Below, piece by piece: positions 23,255 to 35,637 of a stretch of 64,000 nt of DNA. The stretch's first letter is position 1; the number at the start of each line of letters is the position of its first letter. Source of the DNA: Rostrohypoxylon terebratum (lineage: Eukaryota; Ascomycota; Sordariomycetes; Xylariales; Hypoxylaceae); contig MU385886.1 in assembly GCA_022497145.1 (NCBI GenBank), forward strand, positions 124,001 to 188,000, read 5' to 3'. A model generated the notes under the pieces. It was not told where the DNA came from. It worked only from the letters and a program-made list of their open reading frames with translations, and made no database searches. Position numbers and translations under genes: made by a program.

Positions 23255-25177
23255 ATGCCTCGAACATTGTTACTCTGCTTCATACACGGGTTTAAAGGGG
23301 ACGATGACACCTTTCGAACATTCCCAAGTGATTTACAACAGCGAGTAGCTGGTAAGATCCCAGATCATAATGTCAGCTCGGTAGTGTATCCGAAATATGA
23401 GACGAGAGGAGAGTTGGGGCCGTGTTCTTCATCATTCCTGTCTTGGTGAGCTACGTGTGACGGAAATATATCCCAAGCCGGAGACGAACCGACACTGACA
23501 CTGAGTTAGGCTCAAAGAGAAAGTGATGGACGTGCGAAAAGCGCGCTCCGGAAAGCCCTGGCCGCCTCATGATAGAGACGTGGGAGTTATCTTAATAGCT
23601 CATTCAATGGGGTGAGGTATGCCCTAGAATCTAGATCACACATGGTATGTATGACTAATAATATTTTAAGGGGTTTCGTCGCTTCAGACACCCTCTTTCT
23701 CATTCTAAATGAGCACATCGCACACGGACAAGAAGGAGCACCAATCTTCCCCGTGATTCAGGGGATTCTGACTTTTGACACTCCGTTCAATGGTCTAGCG
23801 AGATCAATGTTTGTGTACGGCGCTTTCTCAAATTATCAAAAAGTAAGCGCCGTATTTAATGTAATGACGGCTCTCTCTGCGGCACCGTCAGCTCTAGGAA
23901 AGTCGACACTCAAGAAGACAGCGACGCGTGTCTCGTCCACCAGACCATCCAATCCAGCTTGGAAAGGTTGGCAACTTGTCGCCGTGCGCACCGGTACGGT
24001 CGGCGCTATAGCTGCCGGGGGCGTTGCCGCTTATGTGCACCGCCAAAAGATTATGGACGGGATGCGTAGCGTGCGAAATCTCAACAAGGATTCTGTTAGA
24101 GAAGGTTACCAACAGAGCATGGATACGCTCAGTCAGGGACTAGCGTACATTAACCGTGGAAACGTGGGTAAATCATTCGAATATCTCTCTGGCCACTTCA
24201 CTTTCGTCGGCACACTTATGAAACAACAAGAGCTGGCTCGAAGACTAGAACGTTTGGCTACACTTCAGGGCGTTGGCATTCACGATTTCTTCACGTCACT
24301 TGGAGAGAATGGAATATGGAGCGGAGGTTACTTTGTACCGGAGAGGACATTCTGTGCAATACCTGCAAAAGATCATCAGGCATACCATATCTTCTCGCGG
24401 CGAGTTATCAAGAAAGTAGAGGATGAAGTCCAGGCGCACATGAGCATGTTCATCAGGGATAAAAACCAGCAATACGATCAAATGACCGAGGAAGCTAGCG
24501 ATCTAGTAATTCGCTGGTTCAATGACAATTCTGACATTGTGGACGATCCCAAGTTTGCGTCGCCCCCGCCACCAGAGCCCGTTGAGCAACCGGTCACTAC
24601 GATGGAAGATGGCCAAGAATTTCCGAAGATAGAGGAAGGCGCCGATTCAACGGTAAATGGATCAGATGAGGAAGACCAAGAAGATAGTGAACTTCCCGAC
24701 ACGTCACCGTTAGACATTACGGCTGCTGCGTCTGTCGTCCCGCTTCCCGAAAGTGACGAGGAACCTCCGCAACACGATCAAGTCAAACAGGCAAGGAGAA
24801 GCACATACATGCGATACCTGATGCAAGTAGCGCAGCAAGCAGGAACTGGGGTTAAATCTTACGTACCTACTAGAATGCCGGAGATGCCTCAAATCCCGTC
24901 AGGGTCTAGTCTCAAGTCCTACCTCCCTACGCAAATGCCACAGATGCCGAGTATACCAAAGCCGTATGTCAAAATGTTCGCTAAAAAACAAGAGCCAACA
25001 GCCTATGATACAGATAAACCTGAAGAATTATCAGAACCCGAGGCGACGATAAAATCTACCTCCGAGAGAAAGAGAGCAGACAGTGCAGTACACCTTACCT
25101 CGGAGCCTGCCGGGTCCACTCAGCTTCGTCAAGATCCCAACACAGTGGAAGGATCAAACATTGCTTCCGCGAAGTGA
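23255..25177 (+). CDS. Alpha/beta hydrolase, DUF676/lipase-like (599 aa)
   Basis: Exons 23255..23445, 23510..23611 and 23671..25177. The introns (64 and 59 bp) have GTGAGC/GTTAG and GTGAGG/TTTTAAG ends, and frame is kept. The start MPRTLLLCFIHGFKGDDDTF has the oxyanion-type HGF. The nucleophile elbow is AHSMGG (Ser about residue 95, split by intron 2). FDTPFNGLA follows, as in DUF676-type serine hydrolases. The downstream half holds a hydrophobic helix (VGAIAAGGVAAYV), a helical region and an acidic, Pro-rich disordered tail with two near repeats of KSYxPTxMPxMPxIP. Substrate unknown; a lipid or ester is likely. It sits inside the LEA-like run, but a functional tie is not shown. Confidence 0.85.
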
Positions 25178-25653
25178 GAAGAAGCATTGGGAATGTTTTG
25201 GGTTAGGCGTATAGTTGAGGCGTAATATTGACGATACCTAATGCCAATGGTGTGAACTTTCCGACAGCGTCACGACTAGGCGTGTAAATACACGGCGAAT
25301 TAGGTAGAAATTAATGACTACATCTCGTTGCGGTACTAGAGCACGATGGATCGGATGGAATTTCATTAATAGTCCAACGTCTCCTAATATATGAGGATCA
25401 TTCATGTCACTTGCCATAGTATGTGACCTCATAGACGACAATAGGAGCAGCAGGAGTACATCACATCGACATCGGGTGTAAACTTTAATATGCGCAGCGA
25501 CTTGACAATTGGAGGGAGCATCCTCAGCTTCAATTAACATGAGCGATTATTTACCTGTCTCTCAATGTATCAGCTAACTCATTCTTGTTCCTAAAACAAA
25601 ATACGACTTGAAGGTTAATGATCAAATACGAACATTATAAAAAGAATTTCGCA
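25178..25653. other. Intergenic, nothing recognised
   Basis: 3' flank of the hydrolase gene and upstream region of the LEA-like pseudogene. No coding frame supported. Confidence 0.5.
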
Positions 25654-25956
25654 ATGGCTGAGAACAGAGGAAAGCAGGCCAAAGATTAAGGCGGCGGTCT
25701 CATTGGAAGTGTCGTTGGTGGCGTCGACAGCATCCTCACGGGCGGCGACAAAGCTCAAGGCCAAGGTGGACTCAACAGCGCCGTCGGCTAGACAGCCGGA
25801 GGCGTCGGCAATGCCCTGAACCAAACAACCAAGGGACATGGGAACACCGCCGGGTCCGCAACGGAACGCATCGGAAATGTCGGCAAGAGAGTCACAGGCA
25901 CACTGGACAACACCGTCAGAGGAATTGCCGGCTCGGGGCAGGAGCAGCGGAAGTGA
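25654..25956 (+). pseudogene. Small Gly-rich LEA-like gene with two in-frame stops
   Basis: One frame from ATG 25654 to TGA 25956 spans 100 codons and reads as a small hydrophilic Gly/Thr/Asn-rich protein (GGGLIGSVVGGVDSILTGGD, TAGGVGNALNQTT, IGNVGKRVTGTLDNTVRGI). It is broken by TAA at 25687 and TAG at 25789. Both could come from CAA and CAG Gln codons by a single C-to-T change in CpA, the dinucleotide preferred by repeat-induced point mutation; that origin is inferred. No pair of splice sites removes both stops. The composition resembles the LEA part of the 18.8-kb gene. Stop readthrough or a base error remain possible. Confidence 0.65.
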
Positions 25957-27930
25957 AGGATGGAAGAACGGAAAGAACGGAAAGAGAGGTCTGGTTGGAA
26001 GGTGCGATCGCTGTGGTTGGGATGGATAACGGTCCGAAGATGGGATTATACCTGGAGGGAGGATGAGAGATATTTTCGCAGTGGATTATGATCCATATAG
26101 TATTTTGGCGAGTGAGATACGTGTAGTTGATTTATTTGCTAATGGATTTTCACCTTCACTAAATCATTTTCATTGCAACCTAGGTAAAGTACCGAGACAA
26201 TAATATTGCCAAAATTCTCAGATACACGTAATTCATAAACTAAAGCATTTGCCTTTCCCTGCATTTTTAAAATGATTAGTGGCAAACATGTTCGTACGTG
26301 GACATGAGGGCTCTAAGGAGGTTGTTTGAGTGCTTTTAAGGGATAAACGGCGCTATTACAGCGAATGCTCGAGCTTTTAGGTGTCACAGCACCTGGATAT
26401 TCATCTTGATAATTTCAATGCCCAACTCAAGGTAGCGTGACCTCGTAAACATGGATGAGACGGATGGACGCATTGGATTATTAGTATTAATTGAACGGAT
26501 GAAAACCTACCTTATGGTTATTTGAAACAGCCTTGGGAATCTGAGGCCATGCCTTCGACTCCTCCTTAGTGATTCGCCGTATGTCCAAGCTCGAAAATGA
26601 TCTACTACTTACCGCCGCTCAACGTCGGCTTTAAACGCCACCGACTCAGATTTCTCGGCATTGGTTACAGCACTACGGTGCCGCAGAGCCCATAGCCAAC
26701 AAATTGACCTAGCAATTGCATACCAGCGCATTGATATCAATCTACCTAGATGCTTCGAGTCGACCAAAGAGCTACATAGATGGTAGGCAGTCTACCTACT
26801 AGTCAAGGCAACTTAGAGGGCAAACTAGGGACGAAAAAAGCAATCAATTCGATTGGTATTAGGAAATTACCCAGAGTCTAACTCAGGACCATAGTAGCAA
26901 ATTATGATGTCGCTCGAATGTTCGACGTCAGGTGCTCGTCTTAGGCTTAGCCGGAACGCATCCTAGTAATGCCGTAGTGGCATGGGCATATGAAGGGCTG
27001 GGGCTAAAGAGTTCATTAACGACTCATGTCGTACATACATTGAAGGCAATGCCGTATTAAATCAGGTTTTTCTGGACCTCTCTTAGCGATCAGCCACGAT
27101 GTTCCACTGACAAGAGGCTATTCTTTTACCAGCGGCTTCACAGCCATGAAAAAGGGCTATATTACTATACTAGAATGCATTTGAGCAACTCAATCGGAGC
27201 TGTAGGCACTCGTAAAGGATGAAGATTGATAAGAGGGAGAGTGGGGAGGGGAAAGGAAAGGATCCGGGCTAGCCTACCTCCCTCTTAGGGTATGTAATAT
27301 ATATATTCAGGAGGGTGGAGTTATCTGCTCATCGCCCCGGATTTTACCCCAGGTTTTGAAGCTGTAGAGCACTATACCGATTCGAGCAAATATGAGGTTG
27401 CAGCTCACCGGCGGAGCCCAGCGAACCATAGCTCGAGTGTCACGCGATGAGCACACCATCCGTGTCTCGACAACACCTTACTGTATCCCACCCTGCCCAA
27501 TCATTACGAAATCTAGCAGCATGGAACTGCATCAGCTGGTCGCTGATCCATAATGGTTCCTCCAGTTTATGGTACATTACGGAACATCAGAGAAGGCCAG
27601 GGATCCCTCTCCTCACCCGAAGCCCCTTTTTCCCTCCCCTTCAAATTGCCCTCACTTCCCCTCTTCTTACTCCCTCTCTGATTTCTCCTCGTCTTGTCCT
27701 ACAGACGTCGACTTTTTCAATAGTTTTTGTGCTTGCATTTTTTTACCAACATCATTAACCTTCCTGGCTGTTGTAAGGTAGCTTTCCCCTAGCCTTCTCC
27801 TCGATCTAATTGTTCCTGTAGTTTTTGTATTCATGCGATACTAATAACTGCCGGCTGGGTGTAGCTAGGTCACTCTAAGCTCCAATTCGATATATATACA
27901 CATATATATCAATTAAACCACCAATCCATC
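25957..27930. other. Long intergenic region
   Basis: No protein family recognised. From about 27590 it becomes CT-rich, like a fungal promoter or 5' UTR, and a TATATATA-rich stretch (27888-27910) lies just before ATG 27931. Confidence 0.5.
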
Positions 27931-28772
27931 ATGGCGGAACCCCTCACCAGAGTAGATTCAGCTGTCCAGGGTCTCGAGACCACGTCTCCGACGAAGGAGA
28001 AGGCTTCTCATCGGAGAACCAGCTCAAGTGCAGCTGGAGTTTCCAGCATGAAAGATATGTGTGAGTATTGAGGCTTAGGCTTTCAGTCGGATGTATCGGA
28101 TCACATGTAGAAACTAATCCTGAACGAAGGGGACACCAGGACGAGACTTCAAATAGCACCGGAAACCCAAAGGACTGGATGGTAAGCCTGACCTCACCTA
28201 TTGCCTGCCGTCGTAGCGACGCTTATACGTCACATGTACCCCGCATTTACTGATGAAGACGTGGCCCTTACAGGAAGATCAACACATCTTCTCACACGGT
28301 TGAGGACAAGGATATTCTAAAGAAGCCATTAGTAACGCCGATGGTGAGAGCGATTGACTTGGTAACAAACCTTGGCTCTGTAATAACGGCGAGAAATCGC
28401 CAAGGCGTCACCATCAAGGATGCATTAGACGCCATACATAAAGCTAATAAGAAGCGGGTCAGTATTATCAATAACCTCAATTCTTGCAAGATTGGATGCA
28501 CGCCATAGTACCGAGAGGCGCATCATATGAATGTTTTCGTACATCTAGCTGACTTCAATTCGTTGATGCAGGCCGACGATGAGCTCGACAAACCGTACCT
28601 AGAAGGCTTCGAATGGGCCCCTGAACATACCGAATATAACGAAGAAGATCCTAAATCATTGAAAGAGATGGAGGAGGAGTGGCAACGGCTTCTGATACAT
28701 CTGTCGTCGACACCTGGCGTATCGAGCTTTGGCAGTAAGAAGAAGAACAAGAAGGCGGCGGCAGCAGAGTAG
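27931..28772 (+). CDS. Conserved small fungal protein, DUF6699-like (179 aa)
   Basis: Four exons: 27931..28060, 28157..28181 (25 nt), 28274..28457 and 28572..28772. The tiny exon 2 gives SPETQRTGWKINTSSHTVED across its junctions. The third intron has a GTCAGT donor. Residues 1-45 are Ser/Thr-rich. The core is KKPLVTPMVRAIDLVTNLGS then GVTIKDALDAIHKANKKR, followed by ADDELDKPYLEGFEW and a closing Lys/Ala-rich tail. The 'DALDAIHK' helix and the two-part layout resemble DUF6699-type domains, but I am not certain of the family. No targeting signal. Function unknown. Confidence 0.75.
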
Positions 28773-29181
28773 AGCCCCTGTCCGCCTGTGCCCATCCACT
28801 TCTCATCCAATACTTCCTTGGATACGTTTGCCCTGTCTGTACCTATTAAGTCGACTCCACCATAGGGCGTTTTTGGATATATTGCGATAGATAGCTTGGA
28901 TACCATCGCGGTTCACCTTGGACAGGACTGGATTCCTAATTCCACATAATGCAGCCATTGGATGGCAGTTACAACCTTAGGCAATCAAGTTTCATTGATC
29001 GTCTAATTGCTTCGTCTTGTCTAATTTTCTTGCTCGTGGGGAATCTTTACTTTGTCGTCGTTAGATTCTATTTGCCGTTATCCACCCATTCTAGATATTC
29101 GTTTGAATTTACTATACTAAGTACCTACCTCGCAGGATAAGTACATTAAAAGTATAGCATAACCCCCAATGGATGGAATAT
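28773..29181. other. Convergent intergenic region
   Basis: Separates the 3' ends of two convergent genes. No hairpin terminator or frame of note. Confidence 0.5.
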
Positions 29182-31372
29182 TCAAACAAGCTCTATCGTA
29201 CTGATCCGACATGCATATAAAATTGGGTTATACCGGTCCAGATCTTGATTTTCCACACCGTCAGCATCAATGTCTAATTGAGCGTATCCAACTCGGCGGT
29301 ACATGATTCGGGATTCGTCAATCGGCACGAGCGCTAAACCACCAGTAACAATTCTCGAAAGTTGGGGATAAGGATGAGTCCAAAATAGCAAAGTAAACAC
29401 TTCGTCATATTGATCTTGTAAGTCGTCTAAAATGATGCGAATCGGGTCTAAAGTAGCATGGATAGGTAGGCCGGCATCGAGGTCATGAAGACTACTAACC
29501 TTACGAATATTGAGTGAAGGGTTTGCTGGCTTTCCAATCCTAAGTCCCCTCGCAATACAAAGAGGCCCTTTCAGCAAAATCTTGATCTTATCAACACCAT
29601 TTATGCCTTCGTCCGCGGGAAGAAATGTTTCGGCGCCGAGGAATTCGACGAGGGGGCAATTTGATTTTTCCTTCCCAGGCGGGAGATCGAGAGGCCCATC
29701 CACCGATGCCCAGGACCACGAAGGTGCGCGATATGGTGAAGGCCTATGGTTTGGTCCTTTGACTTTCCATAATAGACTGTCGGGCATCGTTAGTTTCCAC
29801 ATGCCCGCCATATATGATCCGTATTTAGGATCTAGCTCTCTTAATATAGCGCTCATGTCATTTGCTAGCCCAGATAAGGCTATCAGCTTGTCACTTGGAT
29901 AGGTGAGATTGCAAGTAGAGTACGCTTGAACTGCCGTGGACCATTCCGACAATAGATTGGTTAGCAGACCGCGATCCTCTCTAAGACCAGAGCTTGAGGC
30001 ATCGATAAGTCGCTTCCAGGCAAATCTTGCCGATTTCGAACTCATCGCATCGAGCCCTGTCGTGCTTCGGGTTATATATGTGAGCAGCGGTCCAGCTGGA
30101 ACAGTCTCGCAACAATTAGTCGTACAACATTCCCAAAATACTTGCTGGCTTCCAAAGTAGAGATTCCTGGCTGAGAGCATCCGTTCCTGTAACACCCATG
30201 CCCTTGTTATAAGCGTCTCTCTATGGAAATCCCTTGTCCACGTTTCCGTCTCATCGGCAAATCTGTAATGAGACGGGAGGTCCTGGTCAGAACTCAGATT
30301 GATCACCGTGGGTCTGACCAGTGCCGGGTTGCGATCAAAGAAACATCCGCCCTCGTCATTCGTGGCCCCAAGAGCGGCAATATTAAGGAATCCGTTTCTA
30401 TAAACTGTCTGCATAGTTGCTGATTCGGACCGCCAATCTTCTTTGGAGTCCTGTATAATGCAGAGGCGGTCAATCCATATATGTCGAACGTGCAATCGTT
30501 CCGCTATTTCGAAGGCATGACGAAATGTCTTAGGAAGACTATTGACGGGTATTCCACTGGACAAAGACGAGATAGTTGACGCTACGAGCTGCAGCTTTCC
30601 TTCAGCAGGCTCAGGTCCCCAACAGTGACTGAGCGTTACGTATCGTTCCGCCGGATCAAATTCTCCTCGCTGAACAAGTCGAAATGACTTTTCGGGACCT
30701 GAATTTACTAATTGCAAGAGACGAGTAGGTGAGAAACCCTCCAGTGCCTGACTTCGGCACAGGCCATGAGATCCCAGACATCTATCAAGCCAAGACTGGA
30801 CCAACTCCCACGTTTTCTCATCTGAAGTAGAAGGTGATATCATGGAGTTGAGGTGATCGCTCTCTTGCTCAAGTGTTATTTTCGAGCCCCGATTATTTTA
30901 TCTAAGGAAATCTCACCATCATGTACGATCAGCTCGTGTGATATTTCTTCAATCAAATCACCTACGTAGACAAGCATTGTTGGCTTGTCGAATTCGGGCG
31001 GAGACAGACCAATGCAGAATACAGAGTAGTAACCTAATTTGGCGAAAATCGCATTCACGTCATCACGGTCATTAGCCACGCCGAATTCCTTGCATGCGAT
31101 GCAGTGTTGTTCCTTAGACCGCAGCAAGGAATCATAGTCAACATGGTGGCCGAAGACATATTGCTCTGGTTCTTTCAATTTTGAGGGGCCTAATGACGAT
31201 TAGTTAGGAGAACTGGTAGTTTGAAAAGTCGCTCACTCAATGTATCCTCGAGGCCGTCATGACCAAATCGTATTTGTAATATTTCAGGAAATTCCTGGAG
31301 TAAGCCAATCCTCTTGCTCTTGCTAGGATCCCAAATACCTTCGAGGCCGATGCGACAGACATCACACAACAT
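29182..31372 (-). CDS. HET-domain (heterokaryon incompatibility) protein, about 692 aa
   Basis: Exons 31372..31237, 31189..30927 and about 30861..29182. Intron 1 is clear (GTGAGC..ATTAG). Intron 2 is less certain (GTACAT donor; acceptor CAAGAG or 6 nt earlier). The N-terminus MLCDVCRIGLEGIWDPSKSK, with a YVFGHH motif after it, is typical of HET proteins. The HET domain (about 200-360) has YVTLSHCWG, FRHAFEIAERLHVRHIWIDRLCIIQDS and MQTVYRNGFLNIAALGA. The rest is the variable C-terminal half. HET proteins trigger cell death when unlike fungi fuse; partner and allele type cannot be told from one sequence. Divergent from the Zn2Cys6 gene, with a 1.4-kb shared upstream region. Confidence 0.88.
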
Positions 31373-32796
31373 GTCTTAAAATACTTGATACATAAAATAT
31401 TGTCACCTTGATCAAAAAAGAAAAAAAAGAGAAAAAAAAGAGGAAGGTAGGTGCTAGGAGGTAGGTATCGCCACATTGTGGCCTTGCAAATATTTACGAG
31501 TTTGGCTTCCATACCATTTCGGTGGGTGGCATTTTTATTAGTGTCTGAAAGTTAGGTAGAATTGCGAGACTGTTGGTTGGTCTGGCAGAACGAGGACCCT
31601 GGAGGATGCATCCTACAGGGATGTCAAACCCATAACTATGGATCGTGGCGCGTATTGACACCTAAGCTCTTTTTCTCGAATTCGCGACCGCTTTTCCTGT
31701 TCCATATTCTCGGGTCCTGTCGCGTCGTTTGGAAGTCTCGTATCTATAGATTTACTCGATGTTATCGTGAAGTCGAACCGGCCGAGTGAGTTTTTTTTGT
31801 ACCTATCTAATTTGCGACTATGGAACGCCTTTCTTCACTTGCTATTTAACCACCTTCCAGGTACAAAGTAGGTCCTAGGGTCCTAGGTAGTATTTAGGTG
31901 GCCAGTAGGTACTGGATATTGTTGACAGCTCAGTCTCTAACCTTGAGCTTTGATATCGTCATTCGCCAAACCCGGCTATTTCGATATATCCCCACAAGTA
32001 GGATCAACTTCTCCGGTCTTGTAATCCGCCAGTGATCGCGATGATACCTAGGCAATCTCATCCATTCCAAGACCCTGTGAAATCTAACCCTAATGTGATA
32101 AGCACATTCGTAAACTCTAGATTAACGTCCTCGAAATTGCGTGTGATATCTGATCTAAAACTCCGATATCTTCGAAGTCCTGTTTTAGCTTCAGTTCGAC
32201 TTGACGAGCCTCCTCATGACGAGCCTCCTCACTCTTCCGTATTTTCTGCGGCGCTAATATAGTGCCCCACGATGGTGATATGCCGAGCAGCCGAGGTAGG
32301 TGATACCTTTTACCTAACAGTAGGATTTTCATAGGAGTGCTCGATGTGATACCCTATATCCGCCTGTCGAAACTTTGATGCTAAGGGCAAAGATGATGGA
32401 AATCTTCAAGATTTATAAGGTTGACATCTAAGTTCTAGGTAATCAGCTCGTATATTCGCGTTCATCGTCTGATTATGCCTCCCTAATACCTATTTTCGGG
32501 TCTAGTAAGACCTAATAACAAGCCTTTTATATAGGGCTACTTAATACTTACGTACTAGCTATCAAGTAACGCTTCAGCCTTCGACTCCATAACCAAAAAA
32601 AATACCTAGTTTTGTCCCTATTTGGTACTAGGAGATCCGATCGTAGTGGGGCAGTTCTCTTGTCGCGATCCTACTCTGTTCAGCTCGCCTTCACCCTCTC
32701 TGCCTCGAGATTCTTGATAGTCGAACAGAATGCTAGCGACGACGTGTACCACTTTCACCATCAGCAGATATACGGGTTATTTGAAGGGATGGAATT
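31373..32796. other. Shared upstream region of HET and Zn2Cys6 genes
   Basis: Divergent promoters. CCTAGGTA-type motif near 31870-31890, and a short direct repeat (GACGAGCCTCCTCA twice, about 32202-32229). No gene seen. Confidence 0.5.
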
Positions 32797-35422
32797 ATGG
32801 AATTCTTCGAGAACCAAGTCGGCGAGGTGCGATACCTGACTACTCTGGCTGAAACCCCTGCTTCCGCGCCGCCGGTATCTCCGACATCTCAGCCAAATAA
32901 TAGCAGTAATAGTGCAGCGACAGGTCCTGGTGCTAAGAGAAAGAGTAATGTGGAAGAGTCGCCGACTTCCAAAGCGCCACCTCAGCAAAGGAGCAAGAGG
33001 AATAGGTATATATCTATAGCTTGGTGAGTCTTCCCGTATTCGTCCTTTCCCCCTTCTCCGGGTACGTGCGCGACATGGCGACGCGGTTTGACTTGACTCG
33101 GATTACTGTTTATTGACCAAGTCTACGTCCCCTTATCCAGCAACGAATGCAAGCGACGCAAGATTAAATGCAATGGCGAGACTCCTTGTCAGCGATGCGG
33201 AAACCTCAATCTCCAATGCCTCTACGCACCGAATTGCTGCTCCAGTTCATTTAAGGACTCGGACGAATTTAAACAGATGACAAACCAAGTCAACCAGCTC
33301 CAGGAACAGGTCGACGCTTTATTCGCAAACATGAACGCATTGAGATCAGAAGCCTTACGCCTAGCCCCTATGCAAGATCGACCACCCACCTTACCATCCA
33401 CGTCGAGTACTCCGTCGTCCTCTTCTATTCCTTCGATCACGCCCATACATAAACCAGCTGAATTAGCTCAGGCACGGCCGCTTGGCTTCCGTGGACCGAC
33501 GAGCACCAGATTCAACTTGGACGTCGCAAAGAACACTTTACATAAGATGGGTTATAGCAACCCACCTGATGGTAGCAGTGAGCACGATGGCTATAGCCAA
33601 GAGGGTTCCGCGCCCTCTCCGAATATGACAACTCATTTAACCACAAGTTCTAACGGTTCCCCTCGCGATCCGCTGTGGGAGTTTGACAAAGACGATTTGG
33701 TACGCTTGTGTCGTGTGCACGACGAAGAGATTGGAATCATGTACCCGGTGGTTAAGATGGATTCGGTCATCCGCCACGCGAAAACTCTCTCTGCGTGGAT
33801 GGAGGCAGCCAGAAAGAACTTCATGATCTATAGTGAAGAAGGCAACCTTAAGGACAGAAATACCGTTTTACTGAAACTCATTGTTTGCTGTGCGTTGCAA
33901 ATCGAAGAACATGGAAATAGCGAGAAGGCTCAGCGACTGTTTCTAAGCGTCCGACCGACGACGGACAGGATGTTGATGTCTGACCCAAGCGATGTGAAAA
34001 ACATGCCAATACTGGCTCTTGTGGTAAGTCCTACTCTTTTACTTGCAGTTTACCTTCTTGTGTATCTAGGTATTTAAAAGAAGAACTAAGATTCGGAAGC
34101 TGATATGAGTAGGCGGGCTATTATTTTCTTGCCAACGACGAGATTTTAGCATGGCGGACCATGGGTCAAGTAACTCGGCTCTGCTTCGAACTCGGGCTTC
34201 ATCGACTCGACGCGATCCAACGAATAGATATTGAGGAAGAGCGCAATAATGCGATCAACACATTTTGGGCCGCGTACGTTCTGGACCGTCGTTGGGCATT
34301 TGGTACAGGCTTGCCCTTTACCGTACCAGATGAGGAAATCGACCCTCAGCTACCCTTTCCAGTAAGTACTGTTGATATGACAACCATGCTGGCATACATA
34401 ACTCCCTTGATCACGGATCACGTAGAGTTTGAAGGGATTTGTCCGTACTAACCTTGATCAAGGACTCGCATCCTTATCTGGTTGCTATGATCACCTACTC
34501 AAAACTGAGTGCCAAGGTATGGAGGCTCGTCAGAAATTTCGAACCCAACACGCCGTTAGAGCTTCGTCCAAACGAAATCGAAGAACTCGATCACCAAATC
34601 AAACAGTGGTACAATGAAGTCCCGCAAGAAACCCAACTTGAGCTTGCCGATTGGGAAGCATTACCGAGATATCTAAATCCTCCTGTTAACTCACAGAAGG
34701 ATTATGACATCCAAAGACTGCAGATCTGGACTTACTTGCGTTTCAACCAGATTCGTACTTGGTTGTATACCCCTATTTTGCATACCCATAGCAGTATTAT
34801 GGAGAATATGCAATTTGCTGAGCGTGCTGTCAAGCTTGCGAAAAATACAATTTCCTATCTAACACACCTCAACAACACAACCAACATCTACAGAAAACTC
34901 CAGGTCTTCTATCATCAGTTCCTATTAGCCGCTATCGCCGTGCTGTTCCTGGCATCTTGCCATGCTCCAGTGAACTTCAGCTCGACATGCCGAAACGAAT
35001 TTTACATGGCACTTGAGCTGGTAAAGGACCTATCATCTAGATCATGGGTTTCGCAGCGTCTCTGGAGCACCATCAAATCACTTCGCGAGGTGGCACCTCG
35101 TCTCGGGCTTGCCCAAGACCCCCATTCCTCTGCAGCGCTCACAATGGCCGGATTGGCTACCGGTCAAATGGGAGTCACACCTCTCATTTCTTCTGGGTTC
35201 GGGTCACAGACATCGTCCGTCTCGGGAGCGCCTCCTACCTTGAGTGGCGTCCAAAACGGGCACCAGATTTCGAGCGAGATGTCACGGATATTCGAGGGCT
35301 ACATGGGGAAGAATAGCGGCTCAGGAGACACGTTGATTGTCAGTGCGCCACCTGTTGACGATGGTCCTGCGATACCTTATGGTGCTGGTAACGTGTATCA
35401 CCACTTCAAAGATATGTTTTAA
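32797..35422 (+). CDS. Zn(II)2Cys6 fungal transcription factor (772 aa)
   Basis: Exons 32797..33023, 33141..34023, 34113..34361 and 34463..35422, with consensus introns (GTGAGT, GTAAGT, GTAAGT donors). The first intron splits the first Cys of the zinc cluster. CNECKRRKIKC then CNGETPCQRC and a final Cys (residues 76-102) give the C-x2-C-x6-C-x5-C-x2-C-x6-C pattern of a Gal4-type DNA-binding domain. A heptad-like helix (FKQMTNQVNQLQEQVDALF) follows, suitable for dimerisation. The fungal_trans middle homology region covers about 240-560, including AWRTMGQVTRLCFELGLHR and WAAYVLDRRWAFGTGLP. Targets unknown. Start is the first in-frame ATG; the 75 residues before the zinc cluster are Ser/Pro-rich. 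Confidence 0.93.
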
Positions 35423-35637
35423 GCCTTCCACGGAGCATCGGTTGGGAATCCACTGCGCAAAGCGAATTTGGTTCGTAGCAAGCGAGACAGACGCTTCATG
35501 GAGAGATGGGGCTATAACATCCTCAAGTACCCAGATTTAAGCATCTGTATTGACATACCTAGTGCCTGCTGTTGCATACATTGAATACAGTGCCCCTTCT
35601 TACTCATTTCCGAGGCTCCCTATCTTATAGGATTATA

